Shown here piece after piece: positions 55,587-64,000 of a DNA stretch of 64,000 bases; positions within the stretch are counted from its first letter, which is position 1; the number at the start of each line of letters is the position of its first letter. This DNA comes from Micromussa lordhowensis (lineage: Eukaryota > Cnidaria > Anthozoa > Scleractinia > Lobophylliidae), in assembly GCA_964020085.1 (NCBI GenBank), contig OZ026606.1:20503701-20567700 (forward strand), in the 5' to 3' direction. Both the position numbers and the translations under genes were made by a program. The notes under the pieces were generated by a model. The model had not been told where the DNA came from and searched no databases. It saw only the letters and a list, made by a program, of their open reading frames with translations.

Positions 55587-56905
55587 CGCTAGACGGCGCT
55601 CGTTCAGTGAAGCTTGCGGAATACACCTGCATCAATGTTTTGTTTGAGTTTCCGAGAAAAACAGAATTAATTAACGTCAGAACTGTCTGCTTGGATCCAA
55701 TTAAATGTCAGAGAATTACTTTCGTCAGGAACTACAATACAAAGAAAAATCCTGAGCTGATAGCAAATTTCTTGGAATTTATTTCGCTGTTGATTTAAAA
55801 CGTTTAAAGTGGTTCAATGCAATCATTTCGTGAATTCTTAATGGAGCTCTTACTTTATTCCCTGAAAACAGAATTTATACATGTGTTCCCATTGCGAACT
55901 TATCTTAGGCCCAGTTCAGGCGCCGAATTTTTCATTAACGAAACTTAATTCGAATTTGGGCCGACCCGACGTCTGAATCAGACGTCGAATTCAATTCGCC
56001 TAACTTTATTTAGTTCTAACAAAAAGACATCGAAATGTCAGCGCTTTTCCGAGAAAGTGTTAACTACTCATAAAATAGGTTTTAATAATTTATGCGTTAG
56101 GTTTGGCACATGAAAAGTTCGACGTCTGAACCAAAGCCGCTCCAAAGCCGAAATTCCCAGCTGAACTGACATTCAAATAGCCATTCTTAACTCATTCAGA
56201 CGCCGAACTTTTCGGCCGTGGATTAAACTAGGAACATGGAATATTCCGGAACATCCCGGATCATAAAAAAATTAGAATAATGATAAGAAAAAGTAAATAA
56301 CTAAAACTAAATAAAGAAGTAACAAAGAAAGACAAATAAGTAAAAGTAACTAAAAGATAAATAGGAGTCAGCTCCGAATATCTCTGAATATGCAAAAAGG
56401 AGAAGAATTTAATCGACTGCAATGAGTGAAGTTTGGCAACTTTCATCTTTTTAAGTAGCGATGTCGGAGGCCTGAATACACAAGCTATCCACACTAATCA
56501 ATTTCTGCCAGTTGTTCGTCATCAGTTAAATCACGTGACGGTTCCTCATTTTTCTGTGTGGCTGAAGTGGTAGATTGCCAAAATATTGCTTCTTTTTTCT
56601 TGGCGAGGGAAAATCTGAGGTTAGGGTTAGGCTTAGGGTTAAGGAGGGCCGGGTTCACCTCAGTCCGTGAGGTTAAATGAGGTTAGGAGGCGCTATGACG
56701 TCATTTTTCTCGAACTTTTGTTGGCGGCCATCTTGAAAAGCGGCGCTACGGGGCTAATTCAGAACACTATAGACTACTATATTGCATTGAGCCCACCTAA
56801 TGCTTACCCCTGCTGACCAAAGAACTATGGTGTACTATCATCCGCTCGGTCAAACGGAAAAAAACTATTATGAACTATCATGTCAAATTTGAACATGTCC
56901 GAAGT
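55587..56905. other. Upstream region of the TRIM-like gene, with repeat pieces
   Basis: About 55905-56222 looks like a repeat: cagttcaggcgccgaatttt near the start and ttcagacgccgaacttttcg near the end, with a 10-bp-arm palindrome (cgacgtctga..tcagacgtcg) at 55967-55987. A ttagggttaggcttagggtt string lies near 56620-56640. No gene is seen. Confidence 0.4.
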
Positions 56906-57399
56906 GCATGATAGTTGGTGATAGTTGATGATAGTGAAGAAAGTTGTTCGAAGTAGAGATCTGGCAATTAAATCTCAAAAATGCATCAAATATCCAACGG
57001 TTTCCCCCCAAAATGCCAAACATCATCCAAAATATGTGATTTTTATTTTATTCGTATTGACCGGAAGATTTGGTGTTCCGTACGGGAGAGCAGGAGATTC
57101 CGTCTGTATCCGGGAGACTCCCAGATAATTTGAGTTGGCATACATTGTAGATGCAAGGACGTAGCCAATACAACCTACAATGACAAAAACAAAAGTTACA
57201 ACTACTAATTTTTGTTTAATTAAGAGCCAATTCAAATGAAAAGCAAGTATTCGACAACTTAGGCTCCTACACGGTAGCCTCTTTGAGCTTGCCAGAGATT
57301 AGGTGACTAGAGGCAGGTACAAAAGTCGGACCAGATCAACTCGGATCGCTAAAATATGACACAGCTGTGACCAGCCATGTTTAAAATGGAGGACATGGA

Positions 57400-57630
57400 G
57401 AATGTGTTTAACTCCTCGTGTTGGTTTATCAACTGTGGGAATGAGATAACAACTTTGAAGAGACATAATAATAAATCCTGGCTACAATTCTAGCTTTGTG
57501 CCCTCAATAAGTCTATGTTGAAGTCACCGAGGATGCAAATCTCTTTATCTAAAGCCATGTATTTTTCTATAGATTCATCAAAGCGCTGCTGGAAGCATTC
57601 GGGAGAGTTATGTTGTCTGTAAAAGATACT
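57400..57630 (-). pseudogene. LINE endonuclease fragment
   Basis: On the minus strand the frames read YRQHNSPECFQQRFDESIEK, then EICILGDFNIDLL (the conserved GDFN motif of AP-type LINE endonucleases), a stop, and then in another frame LQSCYLIPTVDKPTR. It is short and broken. It lies exactly where the two duplicated copies diverge. Confidence 0.65.
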
Positions 57631-57929
57631 TCAAATTACATTCTTTTTCTTTACAAGAGAAATTTCTATCCATAAAGCTTGAAATGCTTCATTATACGTT
57701 TTTTATAACCTATTCAGAAAATTACACCCTCAGTTAGAGAAGACTAAATAAAGAAGCTAAATTGCATTTCTTGTATTCAAAAAACATCTACAAGTACAAA
57801 TGTAGTCATGTTGACTCTTTCAAAAAAGGTAGAAAATTTTATTTGTCACATTCTTTGGCCCCAAAGCATATTTGCTGCACAAAATTTGCTCACTTGCAAA
57901 GCCTAATAATTATATTATACTTTATTATA

Positions 57930-58236
57930 TGGCTAGCTCCGCGAGCAGGCAAGATGAATCAAATCCTGTGCTGTGATTGGCTACCCGAGCGGGCAAGATG
58001 TAGCCATCTTGCCCGCTCGGGACTACCCGCCTTGTCCAACAAGAAAAATTTCCCCAAAAGCCATATAATAAATCCTTTATTGACCAAGCTTGTTCGGTCA
58101 AGATGGCTTGATATTGGCCTCGTTCCTTTTTTGTGTGTTTATGGACCTTGACTCCGTCTCGGTCCATAAACACGCAAAGCAAGAAGTCGGCCAATATCCA
58201 GCCATCTCGACTTCACACTTGGTCAATAACCCATAC
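57930..58236. mobile_element. Insertion specific to the second copy, with fold-back repeats
   Basis: About 58079-58228 is a hairpin: attgaccaagcttgttcggt..gtgtttatggacc pairs with ggtccataaacac..cttcacacttggtcaata. About 57968-58022 holds another (acccgagcgggcaagatg / catcttgcccgctcggg). Probably one or two nested MITEs. Absent at the matching place near 49590. Confidence 0.65.
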
Positions 58237-58555
58237 TTAGCAAATGCGAATAAATCAAAACTTCTTCATCAATTATGACAGCTCTCATATTCCGTCTCAC
58301 TTCTTCGCAATCCAATGTTAACCTCCTTAATTTTCCTACAAATGCCGCAGAGTTGCCATAAATTATTGGATACTTTGTTTGCTTGATTTCTTTAATTTCG
58401 CTCAATGACTCAGTATTTCGAACCACTACACAGCTGACCTGCAAATCATTTAACTTCACGGAATGTCCTGGGCCACACATGATCTGCCATTCTTCAGTTT
58501 GTGTATGAAGCCAATAATGTGAAACACTATTTTGCTGACAGCTAAAAGGTTCCAA
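58223..58555 (-). pseudogene. RecQ-like helicase fragment, second copy
   Basis: Shares VVVRNTESLSEIKEIKQTKY and AFVGKLRRLTLDCEEV and MRAVIIDEE with the fragment at 50193-50522. Motif Ia is lost and replaced by unrelated sequence, and the DEAH-like end reads DEEV. Not functional. Confidence 0.6.
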
Positions 58556-59067
58556 AAAAAATAATTTCTTTCCTTTATTGGATGACTAAACTCTGCAGAA
58601 CAGGGTTATATAAAATTGAAAATGGAAATGCTTATGTTCAATGTGTCATTCTAAAAAAATTCATACCCAGTGCAATGCAAAATTATGTATTTCTAGCTCT
58701 TGCTTGTCTCCATTATTTTTGGCAGAGACAAGTGACAGCCAGAGATACATGTATGTCTGTGTTTGTAGGTTATTCCAAGGAGGGTTATTGCTAATTCCAC
58801 AGAGGAGGGGGTCTCTCAAAAGCCAAACTTTTTCAGGGAAAGTGTGAACCAGAACTGGAATTTCCAGGGGAATTTGGGGTGGGGGGGGGGGGGGCAGTTT
58901 CAAAACCAAAACCACCCTCTTTGAGGGGGGTATGCAGATTTTCTGGAACAACAAAGTTAATGCTGTACCTGAAAAGAAAAACCTCTGGAGAACGAAGCTA
59001 AAGTGAAATCTAGGACTCACAATGACAACTTATCTTAGTTGGTTGTTTGTTGTGTCTATGAATATAG

Positions 59068-59566
59068 CTCTTCCAGTTTCGAGTGTTGATGCAGTTGTGG
59101 CAGCTCACTGTTTCCACTGGTTTGCAAACCACGATGCTGTGAAGGAGATCTGTCGAGTGTTGACACCTGCTGGATCTTTAGGAATGATCTGGGCCATGCC
59201 AGACGAGTCACTTCCTTGGGTGAAAGATGTGCTAGCGTTGGAGCATTGCGCCCATTGGAGAAGGACTTTAAGTGTACCATCTCTGAAGAAACCATGGGGA
59301 AGGTTTTTGAAGAAGTTGGAGAACTTTTTGTTGTTGAGAAGGATTCAAGTATGAAGACTTTGTGGCAGCTTACCAACGATGGCTGCTACAAGTACTTTGT
59401 GTCCAAAGGCATTATGCAAAGCAGCACAGATGAAACCAGAGCACAGTTTAAGACTTGGTTTGATGATGTTATGAAAAAGCATTTTCCTGAAAGGAAAGTA
59501 AACGAATTGCTCAATTTTTCTTTGGTATATTTGATGTGTTGGTGTAGGAAAATCAATAAGAAATAG
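59068..59566 (+). pseudogene. Second, frameshifted copy of the methyltransferase terminal exon
   Basis: It follows the same aatatag acceptor (59061-59067) and reads LPVSSVDAVVAAHCFHWFAN, as in the first copy. At about 59238 the sequence differs by a net five bases (ttggagcattg against ttta-ta), which shifts the frame. The first frame then stops at about 59352. The remainder (RPLEKDFKCTISEETMGKVF to CRKINKK, stop 59564-59566) is intact in another frame. It could act as an alternative last exon giving a changed C-terminus, but damage after duplication is the simpler reading. Confidence 0.75.
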
Positions 59567-59797
59567 ATTTTTATAAAAGTATTTCGTTGGACACTGTTGT
59601 GACCATCTAAAGTTATTGAAATATGTGCTATGACTTGCAGCATACATTTCAAATGATTTGCTAATTGCTTTTTTGTCCTAAAATTTGGAACTCTCTGTCA
59701 GTGTCTAACACTGGTTCAACAAGCTTTCCCAGCTTGAACAAAATGATTACATTTTAAATGAAACAAGTCTAAATTGATCATGCCATGCAAAGAAAGC

Positions 59798-60059
59798 TGT
59801 AAGGGCCAAATCCCTCGGGTTTGCACGGCGTACAACAAAAAAATTCACTCTAGTTGACTGTCCTGTTTATAGTTAATCATCATTCGACCTATGTACAATC
59901 TTAACTCGATCGTAAACACATAGAAAAACTACAAAGACGTTTCTTCGAGTGAAATGCCGCCAATCAGCCATTTCATGCACGATACAACCAGCACGAAGGG
60001 GGTCACGTGACCCCAAACGGCGGGAAAACAAACAATAGAAAACAGGGAACCCAGCAACA
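59798..60059 (-). mobile_element. Candidate 3' LTR of the BEL/Pao element, 262 bp
   Basis: On the minus strand it starts TGTTGCTGGGTTCC and ends GGGCCCTTACA-like (…ggcccttaca), so TG...CA borders. It is directly preceded by the purine-rich atggggtgggg (60060-60070), a polypurine tract. The 5' LTR lies beyond the right edge, so the borders cannot be confirmed by comparison. Confidence 0.6.
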
Positions 60060-60070
60060 CCCCACCCCAT
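60060..60070 (-). other. Polypurine tract of the BEL/Pao element
   Basis: atggggtgggg immediately before the TG of the LTR on the minus strand. It would prime plus-strand DNA synthesis in an intact element. Confidence 0.55.
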
Positions 60071-60231
60071 GCACAACTTAGTGAAGCATTACAAAAACTA
60101 AGCGTGGGTTCTTATCTTTAACAAGTTTAAGCAAAGTGTCAATATCAATCAGAATGTCAATGTCCACAAGGTTCACAACGTCTTTCAATCACGGCAATGT
60201 CTCTCAATCGCAGCAACGTTCACAATGTCTC

Positions 60232-61191
60232 TTAATCACCACAGAGATTTCTTGATTCCTCTAATAAACAAAGTTTCTGTATGGGTCGCACCAATGACGT
60301 CGACGCTCCTGTCTTAACTTCCACGGTTCGCACCAGACCATCTCTTCCTGGAACTACCTTAATGATTCGACCCATGCGCCACCGTCCCCTTGGCAAGTTT
60401 TCATCTACAAGCAGCACAAGGTCTCCGACCTCTGCATAACGGCGGGGTCTCTGCCATTTCTGTCTCTCCTGTAATGCCGGGATATACTCTTTCAACCACC
60501 TTTTCCAAAAATGGTCAGCTAAAATCTGCACATGTCTCCCCTTCTTCCTAGCAAAAATATCCTCTTTAACGAATGATCCAGGCGGCAAGGTGCAGACAGC
60601 TCTCTGCAGCAACAGGTGATTAGGCGTTAAGGGTTCACAATCGTTTGGGTCATCGGAAGCAGCAGAAAGTGGCCTGGAGTTCAAAATCGACTCCACCTCA
60701 GTAAGAACGGTTGCCAACACCTCTTCATCTACTAAGCTTTGTCCAAGAATGGCCTTCAGAGCTGTACGGGTGCTGCGTATCAGCCTCTCCCGGACTCCAC
60801 TGGCATGCGAAGCCTTTGGTGGTTGGAATATCCATTGGCATCCCTTCTGGAGCAGTTCGTCGCGGATTTGTTTCTGGTTCCAGTTGTCAATGGCGGCTCT
60901 AAGCTCTCCTTCTGCCCCAACAAAGTTGCTTCCGTTGTCAGAATACATACACTTGGGTGGGTCTCTGCGATTCACAAATCTTCTGAGAACGTTTATGAAG
61001 CTATCCGATTCCAAAGACGTAGCCAACTCCAAATGAACTGCTCTAGAGTTCAAACAAGTAAATATGGCGCCCCACCTCTTAACTACTGCTCTTCCCCTCT
61101 TGACGTTTAACGGGCCAAAATAGTCAACCCCAGTATGAGTGAAGCATGGCTCATAAGCTGTGGTACGAAATGCTGGTAAGGCAGCCATCAT
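60232..61191 (-). CDS. BEL/Pao integrase part with C-terminal DUF5641-type region
   Basis: The integrase core contains YFGPLNVKRG after THTGVD (first Asp), YSDNGSNFVGAE (second Asp) and GVRERLIRSTRTALKAILG (Glu), so the DDE triad is present. The end, FWKRWLKEYIPALQERQKWQ and VGDLVLLVDENLPRGRWRMG, is the region usually found after the integrase in Pao-type elements. Upstream in the same frame, beyond a TAG at about 61192-61194, lies the zinc-binding part (KLAHAGQDHILAQLREQFW, then SCLKCKKQRATKME), so the stop interrupts the enzyme. The first Met is within the former polyprotein and is not a true start. Confidence 0.8.
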   Translation of the reverse strand: MMAALPAFRTTAYEPCFTHTGVDYFGPLNVKRGRAVVKRWGAIFTCLNSRAVHLELATSLESDSFINVLRRFVNRRDPPKCMYSDNGSNFVGAEGELRAAIDNWNQKQIRDELLQKGCQWIFQPPKASHASGVRERLIRSTRTALKAILGQSLVDEEVLATVLTEVESILNSRPLSAASDDPNDCEPLTPNHLLLQRAVCTLPPGSFVKEDIFARKKGRHVQILADHFWKRWLKEYIPALQERQKWQRPRRYAEVGDLVLLVDENLPRGRWRMGRIIKVVPGRDGLVRTVEVKTGASTSLVRPIQKLCLLEESRNLCGD

Positions 61192-61349
61192 CTACTCCAT
61201 CTTTGTTGCCCTCTGTTTCTTGCATTTCAGACATGATCGCACGACTTGACGTACAGCAGACCTTCCCTTAGGTATCCAAAACTGCTCCCTTAACTGTGCT
61301 AATATGTGGTCTTGACCAGCATGAGCTAGCTTCCGGTGGAAGGCGTCAA

Positions 61350-63305
61350 TCAGCGCCTTGTGTCATCATCCAACTGTTTCGGCGACAGCGATACCTTTAC
61401 TCCAAATGTATCTGTTTCAGTGTCCCACTGCAGCCCAAGTGCTCGCTCAATTGGAAGCTTATCTAAATCAAGATTCTTGATGGTTCTTTCTTCTGCTGGG
61501 ATGGCAGCTAATACCTCCTTGGCATTAGAAACAAATTTGGTCAGGCGAAAGTTCCCTTTCTTTAACAACTGTATTACCTGCAGTGATGACTTAATTGCTC
61601 GTTCAGTGGTAGGTACAGAAAACAAGCAATCGCCCACATAGAAATTCTTGGATACAACATCACAAACTTCCTTGCTAAAGTCAGTTCTGTTGTCAGAAGC
61701 TGTTCGCTGTAAAGCGTAAGCTGCAATGCATGGGGAATCTGCCTTTCCAAACAAATGCACAGTCATTCTATGGTCACTTGGAGGCTCGTCCATGCCTTCG
61801 CTCCACCATAAGAACCGTAAAGCATCAGCATCATCCCTTGCACAAGCTACTCTGTGAAACATACTCTCAATGTCAGAAGCCACAGCTACCTCATCTTTCC
61901 TAAATCGGAACAGCACTCCAATGAGAGAATTGTTCAGCTGTGGACCTTGCAGCAGTTCTTTATTGAGTGAGGTTCCGCCAAACTCTGCCGCTGCATCGTA
62001 TACCACTCGGACTTTAGCTTTGTTTGGGTTGATCACACCGTGGTGGGGAAGATACCATGTGCGTTCACTGGTGGAAGCTGCTTCTACTTCAGACAACTTG
62101 ACAGCATACCCCTTGGCAACATAGTCATTCATCACTGCTCTGTACTGCTCAGCAAACTTTGGATCACGCTCAAACCGTTTCTTTAACTGCTTCAACCTCT
62201 TCTCAGCTAAGGACCGATTGTTTGGCAGACAAGTGTCATTCTTTCGCCACAAGAGACCAACTTCGTACCTTTCATTCTTCAGCCTGGTCGTCCCTTCCAA
62301 TATCTCTAACGCCCTTTTGTCTTCAACACTGTTTGCGCTGTCACCAGCATTTCCAAATCCATATGACTCAGAAGCCCAAAACTTCTCTACTTGCTGGTGG
62401 AGTTCCATGGCTGGCTCATTCTCAGCCCAGTCAAATTCAAAGACAGAAAGTGCAACTGGCTTGCTGCCATCTTCCTTTTTGCTTGTTGGCCCAGCTACAC
62501 ACCATCCAAATGGGGTCTTCGTTGCATATGGTTGACTCTGAGGATTGTCTCCCCAGCAGTAATCCAGTACAATGTGCACCTGTGGCACATCTTGGCCAAT
62601 GAGGACTGAGACTTCATTCATATCCACAGCGACATTCGGGAACTCCAAATCTTTAAGGTGGGGCCATTCTGACAGATCCAGCTGGTCTGGACAGTACCGG
62701 TCTGATACGTTTAAGCTCTCCACTGCTAAAGCATGACTAACAGGAAAGTATGGTCCATCTTGACCAATTGGGTGGACCAGGAATTGAACTTTGGTTAACT
62801 CACAGTCATGGTTTTTCTGTGTCACAGTGTTAATGCTCACTTTCTCAGGAGTTCCTTGAAGTTGCAGCCTTTCAGCAAGATGCGAAGTGATCAAGGAACT
62901 AACGGCGGCTGTGTCTAGCAGACCATATGTGCTAACACGGGCTCCATTCTCAGCAACAATACACAGTGGCACAACCTTAAGCAGCACAAAACTTCGCTTC
63001 GAATCCTCCATAGTTGCATTGTTTACAGTTAGGTTCGTCCTTGCTGGAGCGCTCTGATCAACGTTCCTTTCACTGTCATTGAATTCGGGTGGCGTAACCT
63101 CAGGTACGTGCAACAGCGAATGGTGACTTAAGGGGTGAGCACAGTTTTTCTCCATGCAACCTTTTCTTTCTGGACACCTCCTTCTCACATGAGAAGTGGA
63201 TAAACATCGGTAACACAACGCATTAGATCTCGCGAATCGTCGCCGCCAACTTAAGTTCTTTGCGGGAAAGACCAAACAGCTTTCCTTTGCAAACCTTGCA
63301 AGCAA
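61350..63305 (-). CDS. BEL/Pao zinc knuckle, protease and reverse transcriptase, truncated
   Basis: 651 codons. A CCHC-like zinc knuckle CYRCLSTSHVRRRCPERKGC is near residue 32. The aspartic protease region has YGLLDTAAVSSLI, where the residue after D-T is Ala, not the usual Gly. The Pao-type linker VLIGQDVPQVHIV..TPFGWCVAGP follows. The RT has VRVVYDAAAEFGGTSLNKEL, motif A VASDIESMFHRV and motif C FYVGDCLFSV, in which the first of the paired catalytic Asp residues is Gly. The frame ends at SLSPKQLDDDTRR; the next codons (in another frame) are already the integrase zinc finger, so RNase H and several hundred residues are deleted. The protein was part of a polyprotein; the first Met is not a real start. 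Confidence 0.85.
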   Translation of the reverse strand: MLARFAKESCLVFPAKNLSWRRRFARSNALCYRCLSTSHVRRRCPERKGCMEKNCAHPLSHHSLLHVPEVTPPEFNDSERNVDQSAPARTNLTVNNATMEDSKRSFVLLKVVPLCIVAENGARVSTYGLLDTAAVSSLITSHLAERLQLQGTPEKVSINTVTQKNHDCELTKVQFLVHPIGQDGPYFPVSHALAVESLNVSDRYCPDQLDLSEWPHLKDLEFPNVAVDMNEVSVLIGQDVPQVHIVLDYCWGDNPQSQPYATKTPFGWCVAGPTSKKEDGSKPVALSVFEFDWAENEPAMELHQQVEKFWASESYGFGNAGDSANSVEDKRALEILEGTTRLKNERYEVGLLWRKNDTCLPNNRSLAEKRLKQLKKRFERDPKFAEQYRAVMNDYVAKGYAVKLSEVEAASTSERTWYLPHHGVINPNKAKVRVVYDAAAEFGGTSLNKELLQGPQLNNSLIGVLFRFRKDEVAVASDIESMFHRVACARDDADALRFLWWSEGMDEPPSDHRMTVHLFGKADSPCIAAYALQRTASDNRTDFSKEVCDVVSKNFYVGDCLFSVPTTERAIKSSLQVIQLLKKGNFRLTKFVSNAKEVLAAIPAEERTIKNLDLDKLPIERALGLQWDTETDTFGVKVSLSPKQLDDDTRR

Positions 63306-64000
63306 GCTTCGCCTTGACTCGGGCCACTTTCAACACTTTGACCTTCTTTTGTAGGCAAGACCTCACTCGTCCTTTGGTTAACACCAGCTTCCTCTGCAAG
63401 GACCTCTGTTGCCATAGTGGTAATTGGTGTCCCACCAGCTGCTGGTTTCGACATGAAGGGGGATTTCTTGAATCTGTTTCCACTGCTAACTCTTGTTGTT
63501 GGGTTGTTTGGTCTTCCGTACACAGGGTCATTCTCTGTCAGTGACTCTCCAGTGATGAATGCAGATAGCTCTTTCAGTGATGGCTCCTTGCCACCTGTCC
63601 TTTCACGATACAACTTCACTGACTTTCTCCATTTAGCCTGCAAGGGGTCTGGTAAACGATCAAAGATTTGCCGCAAATTGGTAGTACAATCAAGTTCATT
63701 TGATTGCAATTCAATCATTGCCCAGCAACAGTTCTGAAGCTTATCAGAGAGAGCTAGAAGGGCTGCACAGTCACCATTTCTAATTTTTTGACCACTAACA
63801 ACAGAAGACTTCAGTGCTTCTACGATCATAGCATTTTGTCCAAATCTCTGTTTCAGGACCTGTAGAGCCAATCGACAGCCATTCGGGAGTCCCTGATAGT
63901 TCTCAATAACTTCTTTTGGCTTTCCAGTTGTGTAAGTCATTAAAAAGTTCATTTTCTCACTATCAGTCAATGAAGCTCTAGTCTCTACTTGATCTCTGAA
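63251..64000 (-). CDS. BEL/Pao gag part, runs off the right edge
   Basis: About 250 codons visible, open to the end of the window (RDQVETRASLTDSEKM before the first Met at 63970). It includes FLMTYTTGKPKEVIENYQGL, LALQVLKQRFGQNAMIVEAL and LRQIFDRLPDPLQAKWRKSV, the alpha-helical gag region (DUF1759-like) of Pao-type elements. Near 63260-63320 the sense passes through three frames (CKVCKGK, AVWSFP, then AKNLSWRRR), so at least two frameshifts separate gag from the pol part. Confidence 0.8.
   Translation of the reverse strand, partial: FRDQVETRASLTDSEKMNFLMTYTTGKPKEVIENYQGLPNGCRLALQVLKQRFGQNAMIVEALKSSVVSGQKIRNGDCAALLALSDKLQNCCWAMIELQSNELDCTTNLRQIFDRLPDPLQAKWRKSVKLYRERTGGKEPSLKELSAFITGESLTENDPVYGRPNNPTTRVSSGNRFKKSPFMSKPAAGGTPITTMATEVLAEEAGVNQRTSEVLPTKEGQSVESGPSQGEACLQGLQRKAVWSFPQRT

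Larger units (their letters stand above)
56906..59766 (+). repeat. Second copy of the methyltransferase intron and terminal exon
   Basis: Matches 47014-47500, 49375-49590 and 50210-51975 in the same order and orientation, with high identity (for example the exon part and its 3' flank). Differences: this copy lacks the LINE at 49590-50195, has an insertion at about 57930-58236, and replaces 47500-49370 with a 300-bp segment carrying a LINE endonuclease piece. It is a direct segmental duplication about 7.8-9.9 kb downstream of the first copy. Confidence 0.85.
59798..64000 (-). mobile_element. Degenerate BEL/Pao LTR retrotransposon, partial at the right edge
   Basis: Order on the minus strand from the right edge: gag end, zinc knuckle, aspartic protease, RT, a deletion, integrase, polypurine tract, LTR. 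BEL/Pao elements copy themselves through RNA in cytoplasmic particles and integrate with their own integrase. The gag frame breaks near 63260-63320, RNase H is missing, and the integrase part starts with a stop in frame, so the copy is dead. Its left end lies 30 bases beyond the duplicated methyltransferase segment. Confidence 0.85.

Noticed and set aside
59022..59354. Second functional methyltransferase gene
   Set aside because: No second exon 1 with the SAM motif is seen upstream of this copy, and the exon is frameshifted.
60711..63737. Many plus-strand ORFs opposite the BEL/Pao element
   Set aside because: Shadows of the minus-strand pol, integrase and gag frames.

Overview
The window looks like nuclear DNA of an anthozoan cnidarian, most likely a reef-building (scleractinian) coral. 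Introns have GT/AG borders and the sequence is AT-rich. tRNA-headed SINEs, CR1/L2-like LINEs ending in (TCTA)n or (ATT)n, a BEL/Pao LTR element and many small inverted-repeat elements are all present. The few host genes (RNF41-like, opsin, TRIM-like, SAM methyltransferase) also fit. The organism is inferred from content, not from a database match.

Host genes are sparse. (1) 198-1040, minus: first coding exon of an RNF41/NRDP1-like E3 ubiquitin ligase, ending at a splice donor; the rest lies off the left edge. (2) 34732-36870, plus: a two-exon opsin-like receptor with the retinal lysine. It lacks the usual acidic counterions, and its DRY motif reads VMY. (3) 45631-51810, plus: a two-exon class I SAM-dependent methyltransferase with a 5.4 kb intron. 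Much of that intron and the terminal exon are duplicated downstream (about 56.9-59.8 kb), where the exon copy is frameshifted. (4) 54441-55586, minus: an intronless TRIM-like protein (RING, two B-boxes, coiled coil).

The rest is mostly mobile DNA. 2.5-6.6 kb is a local array of duplicated blocks, including a 433-bp tandem duplication with TTAGGG-like strings. 7.3-7.85 kb is a frameshifted pseudogene with a chromo/Tudor-knot-like start. 10.9-26 kb is rich in inverted-repeat elements, including a family with TA target duplications. One member of that family was later hit by an 885-bp element with long terminal inverted repeats and a 9-bp target duplication; it resembles a Mutator-type element that captured three small host-gene exons (24549-25433). 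26-33 kb is AT-rich with almost nothing recognisable. 33.4-39.6 kb holds nested hairpin elements around the opsin. 41.37-43.88 kb is a frameshifted LINE. The methyltransferase intron contains a TIR element with a RecQ-like helicase exon, a 5'-truncated LINE and a second RecQ-like fragment. 52.3-53.15 kb holds two small unrecognised ORFs. 59.8 kb to the right edge is a degenerate BEL/Pao retrotransposon on the minus strand, with a 3' LTR, integrase, protease-RT and part of gag.

The host genes show no functional link to one another. The main biological interest lies in the unusual opsin, the exon-capturing elements and the duplicated terminal exon of the methyltransferase.
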